A stretch of DNA of 64,000 nt from Bacillus sp. SORGH_AS_0510. Its GTDB lineage: Bacteria > Bacillota > Bacilli > Bacillales > Cytobacillaceae. The DNA is taken from contig NZ_JAUTAU010000001.1 in NCBI RefSeq assembly GCF_030818775.1, positions 3,166,001 through 3,230,000 of the forward strand, read 5' to 3'. A program made the translations under genes and the position numbers. A model generated the notes under the pieces. The model worked only from the letters and a program-made list of their open reading frames with translations, searched no databases and had not been told where the DNA came from. This document shows, piece after piece, positions 17,630-26,892 of this stretch (positions within the stretch are counted from its first letter, which is position 1; every line of letters begins with the position of its first letter).

Positions 17630-19948
17630 TTACTTATTCGCCTCCTTTGCTCGCCAAATTAATTCAGGAATTAGCGGTAAATGATGAAGAGATACGCCTG
17701 CAGCTGTAGACAGCGCATTCCCAAGCGCCCCTGGCATTCCCATTAACCCATGCTCCCCTACACCTCTTGCTCCATAGGGTCCATCAAGCTGCGGTGTTTC
17801 CACAAATCCAACCAAGTATTCCGGATTCTCACCGTATCTGAGCGGACGATAGGTTCGAAGTTGCGGATTTAATACGCGGCCTAACTCGTCAAAATAAAAT
17901 GTTTCCCTTCCCGCAAAAGCAAGCCCCATACTCATCGCACCCATTACTTGCCCTAGAGCTGCTTTTTCATTTAACACTTTTCCAATGTCTACTACAGTAG
18001 CCGCTTTAAGTAGTCGATAAGTATAATCCCTTTTGTCAAACTCTACTTCAACCCCATATGCGGCTACCGTCCATTCTGGCCCGGGTCTTCCAGCCCCAGT
18101 CTCAGGGTCCAGGTGTGAAAGATGTCGTAAAATAAAATTCCCCTTTCCAATGATTTGTCCTCCAATAGAGTTCCCATTCGGGTACTCATACCCATAGCCT
18201 ATTTCCTTAAAATCAAGTCCAACTGTTGGATCATCTCTTAGATAAACACGGCTGTTCCCGACGACAAAGTCCTCTTTAGGAGCTCTTAATACTGCGGAAG
18301 CAATATCTATTAACTGTCTGATCACATCATCGGCTGCTTCCAGTACAGCCCTTCCCGCCATAAACGTTCCTCTGCTAGCAACTGTTTTCCAGTGCTCTGG
18401 AGTCGTCTGTGTGTCCACTTCCATCCGGACATGGATTTTCTTTATATCCATTTTTAAACGCTCAGCTAGTATTTGGGCAAGAACGGTTTTAGTTCCTGTA
18501 CCAATTTCAATAACACCTGACATTAAGTTGATACTCCCATCAGGATTAAACGTTAATATTACTCCTGAGGGTGCATTGGGATCTATTGTTGAGGTTTTCC
18601 AACTACAGCTAACGCCCTTCACTCGAATGTAACGCTCATTTATTTCTTTGATTGCCCCTTCATCCCAGTTAATTAAATCTCTCACTCTTTCAATACATTT
18701 TTGTAGATTACCAACATTACTTTTATTCAATCGCACTCTTGTCGGTGTAGTATGACCTGGCATAATCGCATTTATATATCTTAATTCAAGGGGATCCATC
18801 CTTAATTTCTGAGCAAGCAAATCCATTGTTCTTTCGATCGCAAAAGAAAGCTCAGAATGACTAAAGCCCCTAAACGGTGCCGCGTAGGGATGATTGGTAT
18901 ACATACAGTAAGAATCGCACCAAACATTTTCAATATTATAGGGCCCAGTACAGTCCGCAGCTCCTGCTCTTGTTAAATCATTTGCTTTATCAGAATAGGC
19001 ACCAGCATCCCATAAAAATCGAATCTCAGCAACCTTGATTTTCCCCGTTCGATCGGCTCCCAATTTAATGAAAGCATCTAAACCGATATGACATGGTGAA
19101 GTGAGTATATCCTCTTCTCTCGTATTTAGTATTTTTACGGCTTTACCTCCCACTTCCTTGGAAGCCAAGTATGCAAGAATTTCAAGCTGAACGGATGCCT
19201 TTCCTCCATATGCTCCTCCAACCAAGGGCGTTTGGACAATAATTTTGCCAATATCCTCGCCGAAATAGTCAGAAATAAGCCTTTTTACCATAAACGGCGC
19301 CTGTGAAGAGGTAGTAATAAGAATATGCCCATCCGGCATGATCTCTGCGGTGGCACATCTAGTTTCCATTGCTGCATGATCAGACGGGGCAAAGGAGAAG
19401 GTCGCCTCCACTACCGCTTCGCTTTCATTCCACCCTCTTTCCATGTTACCTTTCCGAATTTTTATATGTGTAGCAATATTCGTATTAGGTACGGGATACA
19501 CATATTTTTCTTTTTTGTATTCACCTAACCGCTCATGAACCAAAGGTGCATCCTTTTGAAACGCTTGTGTTGGAGAATTAACAACGGGCAGCAATTCATA
19601 TTGGACCTTAATAAGGTCTGCTGCCTTTTTAGCTTGTGCAGGCGTATCAGCCACAACGAGTGCAACCGGTTCACCGTGATACCGGACCTTATCAACGGCA
19701 ATAGGCGGACGATCCCGAATCGCTTCTCCTGTAAGAGGAAATTGCTGACCAGCAAGAATTGCTCTAACACCAGGAACCGCCCATGCATCTGTAGTATCGA
19801 TATTCACAATTCTTGCATGACCATAAGGGCTAATAACCATTTTTGCAGATAACATGGGCAAAGAATGGTAGTCATGAGTATACTTTGCTCTGCCTGTAAC
19901 CTTATCAAGTGCATCCTTACGAATAACACTCTTCCCAAGAATCTCCAC
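17630..19948 (-). CDS. Xanthine dehydrogenase-type molybdopterin-binding large subunit (PucD-like)
   Basis: The 772-residue catalytic subunit carrying the molybdenum cofactor. The N-terminus has the a/b hammerhead (SVIRKDALDKVTGRAKYT). Cofactor motifs such as GGAYGGKASVQ and APFRGFSHSE follow, and the conserved catalytic glutamate lies in GARGVGEHGL near the C-terminus. It probably hydroxylates hypoxanthine/xanthine or a related purine. The start is best placed at the GTG at 19948, five bases after GGAGGGG and two bases after the stop of the preceding gene; the in-frame ATG at 19963 has no ribosome site. Confidence 0.9.
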   Translation of the reverse strand: MEILGKSVIRKDALDKVTGRAKYTHDYHSLPMLSAKMVISPYGHARIVNIDTTDAWAVPGVRAILAGQQFPLTGEAIRDRPPIAVDKVRYHGEPVALVVADTPAQAKKAADLIKVQYELLPVVNSPTQAFQKDAPLVHERLGEYKKEKYVYPVPNTNIATHIKIRKGNMERGWNESEAVVEATFSFAPSDHAAMETRCATAEIMPDGHILITTSSQAPFMVKRLISDYFGEDIGKIIVQTPLVGGAYGGKASVQLEILAYLASKEVGGKAVKILNTREEDILTSPCHIGLDAFIKLGADRTGKIKVAEIRFLWDAGAYSDKANDLTRAGAADCTGPYNIENVWCDSYCMYTNHPYAAPFRGFSHSELSFAIERTMDLLAQKLRMDPLELRYINAIMPGHTTPTRVRLNKSNVGNLQKCIERVRDLINWDEGAIKEINERYIRVKGVSCSWKTSTIDPNAPSGVILTFNPDGSINLMSGVIEIGTGTKTVLAQILAERLKMDIKKIHVRMEVDTQTTPEHWKTVASRGTFMAGRAVLEAADDVIRQLIDIASAVLRAPKEDFVVGNSRVYLRDDPTVGLDFKEIGYGYEYPNGNSIGGQIIGKGNFILRHLSHLDPETGAGRPGPEWTVAAYGVEVEFDKRDYTYRLLKAATVVDIGKVLNEKAALGQVMGAMSMGLAFAGRETFYFDELGRVLNPQLRTYRPLRYGENPEYLVGFVETPQLDGPYGARGVGEHGLMGMPGALGNALSTAAGVSLHHLPLIPELIWRAKEANK

Positions 19949-19950
19949 TG

Positions 19951-20586
19951 TCACCCCTCCCATCGCTTATGTGATTGCCATTTTTCCTTAAGATATTGAT
20001 AATCCTCCATTGTGTCCACATCAAAAAAACAATCATTCCCATCAGCAATCAGGTGTTTTCCGATTCCCCTTTCTCGACCACGGATGATTTCACGGGCTCC
20101 TTGATCTCCTTCTAGCCTCTCAATGAAAGGAAAAAGCTTCCTGCTCATTAATAAGGGTGGTTTTGCTATCCCATTGTGCGTATAGGATATATAGTCATAG
20201 TCCTGAAACTCAGAAAACTCCTCAACTAATCGATTAATCATTTGAACCGTGATGTTTGGCTGATCCGCTAATATCACTAACACTCCAGCTGCACCTAACT
20301 GTGAAGCCGCACGCACTCCTACTTTAAGAGAAGCACTAAGTCCTTCATCCGCATGTTGGCATTCTAGCAATCTCCAACCCTTCTTTTTTGAAAAAGGAGT
20401 AAACCAATGAAGTGAATCACCCTTTCGCGTGACCGCGATGGTAACATCTAAATTGGAATCGAGTGCCGCCTCAAAAGCCATGCTACCTACAAACCTATTT
20501 CCAAGTGGTAAATTAAGCTTGGAACACCCCATCCTGCTACTTCTACCTGCTGCCAGAAAAATTCCTACTAGTCGGGGATGGTCCAT
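19951..20586 (-). CDS. MobA-like nucleotidyltransferase, Mo cofactor maturation (PucB-like)
   Basis: A 211-residue NTP-transferase with the signature FLAAGRSSRMGCSKL at the N-terminus and a LADQPN loop, as in MocA/PucB. It probably attaches CMP or GMP to molybdopterin, or helps insert the cofactor into the dehydrogenase. It overlaps the end of the upstream XdhC-family gene by 19 bases. Its ATG has GGAG upstream. Confidence 0.9.
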   Translation of the reverse strand: MDHPRLVGIFLAAGRSSRMGCSKLNLPLGNRFVGSMAFEAALDSNLDVTIAVTRKGDSLHWFTPFSKKKGWRLLECQHADEGLSASLKVGVRAASQLGAAGVLVILADQPNITVQMINRLVEEFSEFQDYDYISYTHNGIAKPPLLMSRKLFPFIERLEGDQGAREIIRGRERGIGKHLIADGNDCFFDVDTMEDYQYLKEKWQSHKRWEG

Positions 20587-21578
20587 AAAAGCTCCACACG
20601 CTCATGTCTTGGCGTTCTCCATACCTCAATCATTTCGGCAACGATGCTTACTGCAATTTCATCAGGACCTACGGCTTTAATAGGTGTACCAATAGGCGAA
20701 TACAGCCATGGTGGAATGTCTTCCCCATTTAGCAGCCTTTTCGTCCTTTCACTTGGTCCTAATACACCTAAATAGCGGATATTTTCATGTAGTAAGTGGT
20801 GGAGAAATTCCTGGTCCCGATGGAAATGATGAGACATAATCACTGCGAAATCGTATGGCGAGAAGGATAGTTGTTCAATTAATTCATTTGGAGTTCCAAT
20901 TAAGTGAAGATCTGCTTTAGGAAAATTACTCTTTTGACAAAATTCTTTACGCCAATCACAAATAATAACCGAAAAACCGGTTTCCACAGCCAGTGCGACA
21001 AGAGGTTTGGCATCAGGTCCAGCTCCAAATACTATTAGACGGGGTTTAGGTTGGAAGGTATGTTGAAAAATAGAAAATTCCGTCATAATGCCGCTCTTAG
21101 ATGTAAACTCAAGGACTGGAATATTTCCAGACCAATTCCCAAACGACGCACCTTCTTCCTCAATAAACACATACTCCCCTAATTCATCTAATCGCTTTAA
21201 TACAATCACAGGTTTTTGACTGTTTAATAACTTTTTTACAAACTTAAAATCCTCGACTAATTGATCCGTCACAGGCTCCAGCAGGATATCGATCGTGCCA
21301 TTACAGCCTGCCCCCTGTCCCCAGCCTAAATCGCTCTCCTCACTTAAGTCGTACTGAAGAATCTCCGCCTCTTGCTGCATCATCACTTTTCTTACGCGTA
21401 TGGATAAATCCGTTTCCAAACAACCAGCACTTAACATTCCTTTATAGGAACCGTCCTCAAAAAAAATCATTGATGCTCCTTCCTTCTTATAGGCAGAGCC
21501 ATTGACACGAATAATCGTTGCTAATACCTTCTCTCCTTCCTGCTCCATTACATCTAAAATTGGATATATATCATCCAT
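20568..21578 (-). CDS. XdhC/CoxF-family Mo cofactor chaperone (PucA-like)
   Basis: First gene of the xanthine dehydrogenase-type operon, 336 residues. The N-terminal XdhC domain includes VNGSAYKKEGASM and GMLSAGCLETDLS. A C-terminal Rossmann domain begins near FGAGPDAKPLVALAVETGF. Family members bind molybdopterin, promote its sulfuration and deliver it to the apoenzyme. The ATG at 21578 follows GTGGGGGA; upstream codons lack a ribosome site. It is divergent from the laccase gene across about 130 bases. Confidence 0.9.
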   Translation of the reverse strand: MDDIYPILDVMEQEGEKVLATIIRVNGSAYKKEGASMIFFEDGSYKGMLSAGCLETDLSIRVRKVMMQQEAEILQYDLSEESDLGWGQGAGCNGTIDILLEPVTDQLVEDFKFVKKLLNSQKPVIVLKRLDELGEYVFIEEEGASFGNWSGNIPVLEFTSKSGIMTEFSIFQHTFQPKPRLIVFGAGPDAKPLVALAVETGFSVIICDWRKEFCQKSNFPKADLHLIGTPNELIEQLSFSPYDFAVIMSHHFHRDQEFLHHLLHENIRYLGVLGPSERTKRLLNGEDIPPWLYSPIGTPIKAVGPDEIAVSIVAEMIEVWRTPRHERVELLWTIPD

Positions 21579-21707
21579 AGAAGTCCCCCACTTCAAACAG
21601 AAAATTTCTAGTTTATTTATATTAATAAGGAAGCTATTCCTAGAATGATTAATTTTTCGTCCTCTTCTTTCATAATCATTATTAATTAGCAGCTAGGAGG
21701 AGAGTAT

Positions 21708-23258
21708 ATGATGAAGCTCTTGAAATTTAAAGATCTGCTGTCCATTCCACCAGTATTAAAACCCAAATGGAAAACAGCGGATTATACGTATTATGAAGTC
21801 AGTATGGTAGAAAAAATGCAGTCTCTGCATAGTGACTTACCTAAAACAAAGGTGTGGGGATATGAAGGAGTATACCCAGGACCAACATTTGAAGTAGAAT
21901 CTGGTGAAAGAGTATATGTCAAGTGGCTAAATAAACTCCCAGACCATCATCTTTTTCCAATTGATCATACGGTTCATGGTGCCGAAAAGGAGAAGCCTGC
22001 TGTTCGAACAGTTGTTCACCTTCATGGCGGCAGGACGGAGCCTGCTAGTGACGGGTACCCGGATGCTTGGTTCACAAAAGATTTTCATGTGACTGGTCCT
22101 TTTTTTGAAAAATCTGTCTATGAATATGGTAATCAACAAAGCTCGAGAGCTCTTTGGTACCACGACCATGCCATTGGATTAACGCGACTGAATATTTATG
22201 CGGGTCTTGCAGGATTTTATTTTATCCGTGACAGTCATGAACGTTCTTTAAATCTACCTTCAGGATCATTTGAAATACCACTCCTTCTTCAAGACCGCTC
22301 TTTTCACGAGGATGGTTCATTGGCTTATCCCAGTCAACTGGAGGATCATCCATCTGGCATTCAGCCCTCTATTATACCCTCCTTCTTTGGAGATACAATT
22401 GTTGTTAACGGGACCGTTTGGCCCTACTTAGAAGTCGAACCTAGAAAATATCGATTTCGTTTCTTAAATGCATCCAATGCACGCTTTTTCCGATTAAGCC
22501 TTGATTCAAGCCAGCTTTTTTATCAAATTGGCACAGATAGTGGATTTCTGGAACGGCCCATTGGTGTGAAAACCTTACTGATTGCACCAGCAGAAAGAAT
22601 GGACATTATTATTGACTTCAGCAATATGGAGGGTCAGACGGTTCTTTTGAAAAATGACGCTCCAACACATTTCCCGTCTGGAGAACCGACGGACCCGGAT
22701 ACAACAGGAAGCGTAATGCAGTTTCGCGTAACTAAACCACTATCGATGATTGATACGAGTGTCATCCCTGCCTATTTAGGCCCTATTCCTACCTTAGAGT
22801 CATCAAACGTAAATAAAACTAGATGGTTGGAGTTAGGTGAAGAAAAGGATTCATACGGCAGACCTTTATTTCTCTTAGATAAGAAAAAATGGGATTTTCC
22901 GATAACAGAAAATCCGCAGGTTGGTTCTACTGAAATATGGAGTTTTGTGAATACAACTGAGGATGATCACCCTATTCATATCCATTTGGTTCAATTTCAA
23001 ATTCTTGACCGCCGCCCCTTTAATGTAAAGCTTTTTAACCAAACTCAAGAAATAAGTTATACCGGTGCCCCAATCCCCCCTGAGTGGGGAGAACGCGCCT
23101 GGAAGGACACTGTAAAATGTCCACCTGGGCATGTCACCCGAGTCATTATTCCGTTTTTTCCTTATACTGGTCAGTACGTGTGGCATTGTCACATGCTGGA
23201 GCATGAGGATTACGAAATGATGCGTCCGTATATTATTCTTCCATCGAATTCGCTTTAG
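21708..23258 (+). CDS. cotA: CotA-type multicopper oxidase (laccase)
   Basis: A 516-residue three-cupredoxin oxidase without a signal peptide, closely resembling spore coat laccase CotA. Copper sites are HLHGG, WYHDHA, HPIHIHLVQF and HCHMLEHEDYEMM, giving type 1, 2 and 3 centres with Met as axial ligand. CotA oxidises phenols and bilirubin and contributes to spore pigment. GGAGGAG precedes two adjacent ATGs. Its end overlaps the convergent exporter gene by 26 bases. Whether it is transcribed late in sporulation cannot be shown here. Confidence 0.9.
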   Translation: MMKLLKFKDLLSIPPVLKPKWKTADYTYYEVSMVEKMQSLHSDLPKTKVWGYEGVYPGPTFEVESGERVYVKWLNKLPDHHLFPIDHTVHGAEKEKPAVRTVVHLHGGRTEPASDGYPDAWFTKDFHVTGPFFEKSVYEYGNQQSSRALWYHDHAIGLTRLNIYAGLAGFYFIRDSHERSLNLPSGSFEIPLLLQDRSFHEDGSLAYPSQLEDHPSGIQPSIIPSFFGDTIVVNGTVWPYLEVEPRKYRFRFLNASNARFFRLSLDSSQLFYQIGTDSGFLERPIGVKTLLIAPAERMDIIIDFSNMEGQTVLLKNDAPTHFPSGEPTDPDTTGSVMQFRVTKPLSMIDTSVIPAYLGPIPTLESSNVNKTRWLELGEEKDSYGRPLFLLDKKKWDFPITENPQVGSTEIWSFVNTTEDDHPIHIHLVQFQILDRRPFNVKLFNQTQEISYTGAPIPPEWGERAWKDTVKCPPGHVTRVIIPFFPYTGQYVWHCHMLEHEDYEMMRPYIILPSNSL

Positions 23259-24255
23259 GATTTAAGAGTACTCCCGTTTTATTTACTAACAAAATGGTTT
23301 CAGTATATAGTGCAACGTGAAATTGATGTGGTTCGAGGTTAGGTGATAAGCTTACCCTCAATGTTCCACCAGGATGTTCATTCGGTTCATTGCTATTAAA
23401 TAGTGGTTCAAGTGCCAGAAGTTGTTTTGACCAATCCAGTTGATGATTGGAAGCTAGAGTACCCGCTTTTGCCCATTCCGTAAATATTTGAATAACAGTG
23501 GCGCAATACGTGTATCCGTACGCTTGTAGAGAAATTTTATCTTTATATCCTTGAAGATTCTTTCTTGACTTACCAGCAAACGGATTGTAAGTAAGACTTT
23601 CCTCCGCATCTTGCACGACATTTTTCATTTGGTGTAGCTCCTGCAGCAATTGATTGACTTCTTGTTGCAATGCACTCCCTACTTTTTGATCTAAGCCTGT
23701 TTCAATCCAATGGGCAACTCGGTTCAATAACGTTGTGAGTTGGTGTGAAAAATGATGAATCGTTTTTATAGCTTGTTTTGTAAAATTGGGTGGAATTATA
23801 AACATATGGACAATAACGGCAATAATTGCCCCTATTAACGTGTCACGAAAGCGGTCAATGGGATAGTCAGATGATTTTTGTTCTAACACAAAGACTAAAA
23901 GTACAGTTAATGCCAGCTGGTGAATAACGGTTTCATCTCTCTTAAGCCATTTGGCAATAAAACAACCTACTAAGATTAAAAGTCCTAATGTCCACCCATT
24001 TACGCTTAAATAAGGTGATAAAAGAACCGTAATACATATCCCAATAATCGTTCCCACCATCCGGTGATAGGAGAATTGTATTGATTGATTAATTGTTGTT
24101 TGCAAACAAAGAATAACTGAAATGGGTGCTAAATAAGGATGATTAGAGCCTGCCAATTTTGCAATCTCCCATGACAAGGCAGATGCCAATGCCATTTTCC
24201 ATATCAAATGGGTTTTATTCTCCAATTGCTTCTTGATCTGCTTATTCTTTACCAT
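23233..24255 (-). CDS. Aromatic acid exporter/FUSC-family membrane protein
   Basis: A 340-residue protein with an N-terminal block of about six helices that includes NHPYLAPISVILCLQTTINQ and FRDTLIGAIIAVIVHMF, typical of aromatic acid exporter-like (FUSC) proteins. A long soluble helical C-terminal domain follows. It may export aromatic or other hydrophobic organic acids; the substrate is unknown. The terminal codons overlap the laccase gene end-to-end, so transcription of each could affect the other. Confidence 0.8.
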   Translation of the reverse strand: MVKNKQIKKQLENKTHLIWKMALASALSWEIAKLAGSNHPYLAPISVILCLQTTINQSIQFSYHRMVGTIIGICITVLLSPYLSVNGWTLGLLILVGCFIAKWLKRDETVIHQLALTVLLVFVLEQKSSDYPIDRFRDTLIGAIIAVIVHMFIIPPNFTKQAIKTIHHFSHQLTTLLNRVAHWIETGLDQKVGSALQQEVNQLLQELHQMKNVVQDAEESLTYNPFAGKSRKNLQGYKDKISLQAYGYTYCATVIQIFTEWAKAGTLASNHQLDWSKQLLALEPLFNSNEPNEHPGGTLRVSLSPNLEPHQFHVALYTETILLVNKTGVLLNPKANSMEE

Positions 24256-24321
24256 TGGGGACCTGTCTCCTACTTAACTAATTAGAGATAGTGTTCCCTA
24301 CCATTCGTTTCTACAATCTCA

Positions 24322-24828
24322 CTAAATTACAATATACCCATTTAAAATAGCCTGTAATAAGGCGTAGCAAAGCTCCGAATCATTCATTTTATTCTCTTTC
24401 ACTTGATTGACACACTCTTCTATCTTTACTTTTTTTACTTTGATCTTCTCATGGTCTTCGAGCTGCTGGCTTCGTTTAATTCCAACTTCCTCCGTAAAAA
24501 AAACGTGTGTAATTTCGTTTGTTCTCCAAGATGCGGGTTGCAGTTTTCCTAAGTAATGGATTGTCCCACATTGATACCCAGTTTCTTCAAGAAATTCACG
24601 TCTTGCAGCAGATTGTAGTTCTTCCCCTTTTTTCACACCACCACCGGGCAATTGCTGAACAATCGTTCCCACAGGTCTTCTATATTGCTCAATAAGTATG
24701 AAAAAATCTTTCTCCTTAGCCAACATTACAACCCCGTCATTTTCTTCTAGTTCGAAATAGGGTCTATGAAATTCATCCTCTTTCAGTTTCATTCCTTCTA
24801 ATTCAATCAACGTTATATCTCTTTCCAT
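24322..24828 (-). CDS. NUDIX hydrolase (ADP-ribose pyrophosphatase-like)
   Basis: A 168-residue cytoplasmic hydrolase with a complete Nudix box at residues 63-85 (G-x5-E-x7-REFLEETGY). The preceding LIEQYRRPVGTIVQQLPGG is typical of ADP-ribose pyrophosphatase-like members. It cleaves nucleoside diphosphates linked to another moiety. AGGAGG precedes the ATG. It stands alone, divergent from the MFS gene. Confidence 0.88.
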   Translation of the reverse strand: MERDITLIELEGMKLKEDEFHRPYFELEENDGVVMLAKEKDFFILIEQYRRPVGTIVQQLPGGGVKKGEELQSAARREFLEETGYQCGTIHYLGKLQPASWRTNEITHVFFTEEVGIKRSQQLEDHEKIKVKKVKIEECVNQVKENKMNDSELCYALLQAILNGYIVI

Positions 24829-24961
24829 AGATGCCTCCTTTTAATTCTTCTTTATTTGCATATTTTATCACTTTTTCCACATTATTTTGGTATATTAAGG
24901 AAGGATATGATTAGATTATACAAAAATTAAAAACAACTTGAACATAGTGAAGGATGAACTC

Positions 24962-26332
24962 ATGAAGAAGAATCGTACTTTATTTTTATCAGCGGTTGCA
25001 ACTGGAACGATGTTAAATCCGCTCAACTCGTCAATGATCGCCTTAGCCTTACATAGTATTCAAAAGGATTTTCAGCTATCCTTTGCCACTGTATCCTGGC
25101 TTATATCTAGCTTTTACCTAGCGAGTGCTGTTGCTCAGCCAGTAACCGGGAAAATTGGAGATTTATTTGGTAGAAAAAAGACTTTTTTAACTGGACTTGT
25201 CCTTGTTGCACTTTCCGCTCTTGGTGCACCACTATCATCCTCTTTTCTTCTATTACTAGGTATGAGACTTATTCAATCAATCGGCAGCAGCGCTATTTAC
25301 CCCTCCGGTATGGCGTTAATTCGAGACAATATCAAGGACCGTCAAGCATCCGCTCTTGCCGTCCTTTCGATTTTTGCTTCAGCAATGGTGGCGCTTGGTC
25401 CAACAATAGGAGGTTTCTTAATTGTTTGGGGAGGCTGGCCTGCCATTTTTTGGGTGAACTTCCCGTTTATCATCATAAGTTTTCTACTAGGATGGTACAT
25501 GTTCCCTAAAGATATAAAAAAGGATAAAGAGCATATAAAAAGTTTATTATCTACTATGGATTTTATGGGTATGTTCTTCTTTGCAGCAGGAATGGTTTTC
25601 TTTTTGTGGTTCCTATTATCCTTTGAAGCGAAGGTCCATTATTTATCAGGTATTGCTGGTATCCTGTTCTTTTGTCTCTTTGTCTGGAGAGAGTTAAAGG
25701 TAAAGGAACCATTTATCGATATTCGAATTTTCAAATCCCACCCCCAACTATCAATGGTGTATGTTCAGTTTATTTTATTAAATATCTTTTTTTATTGTTT
25801 ATTTTTTGGACTGCCTAGCTACTTTCAAGAGGTGTTAGGGTTAACTGTTGAAAAGAGTGGATTATTAATGCTGTTTATGTCAGGCATCAGCATTGTTATT
25901 TCTTCTGTGACTGGGAAATGGATTGACAAAAAAGGGGTATACCAGCCTATTATCATTGGATCTTTTCTCTCCATTGTTGGAGGGTTCACCTTTACTTTGT
26001 TTTTTGTTGGTTCTTCATATTGGGGAATCGGAATCATTCTATCGATCATGGGATTAAGCTATGGTATTGGTAATGTGGTGCTTCAAGTAGCGATGATAAA
26101 AGAGAGTCCAAAAGAGATAGTGGGTACCACATCAGGACTGTTTCAAACCTGCAGGTACTTAGGCTCCATCTTATCCTCTATTATACTTGGTTTAATTTTT
26201 GGAGAAGAAATCTCAGCAGAAAGCATGAAAGTGATTGGAGCTGTCCTGATCATAACTGGTATAATCAGTTTTTTAATGAGCTTATGGTTTGCAAGAGATA
26301 CCTTGCATTTTAAGAAAATGAAACATGTGTAG
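24962..26332 (+). CDS. MFS drug:H+ antiporter (EmrB/QacA-like)
   Basis: A 456-residue membrane transporter with 12-14 helices. Motif A appears as GKIGDLFGRKKTF after helix 2, and the opening TGTMLNPLNSSMIALAL is typical of the DHA2-type subgroup. It probably exports toxic compounds with proton exchange. The ATG at 24962 follows GAAGGAT; the longer frame from a TTG has no ribosome site. A hairpin terminator follows. Confidence 0.88.
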   Translation: MKKNRTLFLSAVATGTMLNPLNSSMIALALHSIQKDFQLSFATVSWLISSFYLASAVAQPVTGKIGDLFGRKKTFLTGLVLVALSALGAPLSSSFLLLLGMRLIQSIGSSAIYPSGMALIRDNIKDRQASALAVLSIFASAMVALGPTIGGFLIVWGGWPAIFWVNFPFIIISFLLGWYMFPKDIKKDKEHIKSLLSTMDFMGMFFFAAGMVFFLWFLLSFEAKVHYLSGIAGILFFCLFVWRELKVKEPFIDIRIFKSHPQLSMVYVQFILLNIFFYCLFFGLPSYFQEVLGLTVEKSGLLMLFMSGISIVISSVTGKWIDKKGVYQPIIIGSFLSIVGGFTFTLFFVGSSYWGIGIILSIMGLSYGIGNVVLQVAMIKESPKEIVGTTSGLFQTCRYLGSILSSIILGLIFGEEISAESMKVIGAVLIITGIISFLMSLWFARDTLHFKKMKHV

Positions 26333-26344
26333 TTAATTATATTC

Positions 26345-26377
26345 GAGGCTGACCTTATAATTATAAAGGTCAGCCTC
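26345..26377. terminator. Bidirectional terminator
   Basis: Perfect 12-bp stem GAGGCTGACCTT/AAGGTCAGCCTC between the convergent MFS and Cys-rich protein genes. It is flanked by a T-run on one side and A/T-rich sequence on the other. Confidence 0.85.
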
Positions 26378-26379
26378 AT

Positions 26380-26562
26380 TTAATTGGATGTGTTTTTGTT
26401 TGCTGCCATTAACTTCTTTATGTGATCCTTTGGGTCCCAGCAATTAAATTTATAATTTGATTGCGTTGGATACCCTAAGCGGCCACAGAAATAAACAATT
26501 TTCTGTCCTGTCTTGTCTATCTTAAAGTGCGTGCATGTGGCACAGCAATGGTAATCCTTCAT
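26380..26562 (-). CDS. Small Cys-rich conserved protein, possible metal binder
   Basis: A 60-residue protein starting at an ATG with AAAGGTG upstream. Its N-terminal half has HCCATCTHF followed by FCGRLG and NCWDPK, giving five cysteines and several histidines that could coordinate zinc or iron. I do not recognise a named family. The ribosome site, the cysteine pattern and the terminator just downstream favour a real gene. Confidence 0.7.
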   Translation of the reverse strand: MKDYHCCATCTHFKIDKTGQKIVYFCGRLGYPTQSNYKFNCWDPKDHIKKLMAANKNTSN

Positions 26563-26624
26563 GCTTGTCACCTTTCTTAAACTATTAATCTTTCCTTCAT
26601 AGTTTTTTCATATTTATCAACTAT

Positions 26625-26714
26625 TATAATAATAGGTTCACGGAAGAACCTTTAACCTCCGCCCCCCTTAATATATAGGATGTACAGCCCGGCACTTGTG
26701 CCGGGTATTTTTTT
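26625..26714 (+). ncRNA. Candidate C-rich small RNA with its own terminator
   Basis: A TATAAT lies at 26625-26630, with no good -35. A hairpin AGGTTC/GAACCT follows (26634-26651), then a C-rich single-stranded stretch CCTCCGCCCCCC, and a strong terminator (CCCGGCA/TGCCGGG, then TATTTTTTTG). There is no reading frame or ribosome site. The CCTCC stretch could pair with Shine-Dalgarno sequences, as in C-rich regulatory RNAs such as FsrA or RoxS. The rest of the 26563-26892 gap shows nothing else. Confidence 0.5.
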
Positions 26715-26892
26715 GTTCGGACAGTATTTCTTTAATATGTACTAACATTGTCGGAAGTTGCATCCTGTTAAGACAATCTTTCTCTCGAATGAACCATCTC
26801 TGTCAGAAGTCCCCTCATCTTCGGAATCGATTTACTTAAATTAACTACACCTGTCCAAATTTGCTCCCAGTTAGAATAGGATGAAAAACTGC

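Noticed and set aside
21661..21707. Late sporulation sigma-K promoter before cotA (CATAATCATTA)
   Set aside because: The match to the -10 consensus is partial and no convincing -35 is visible.
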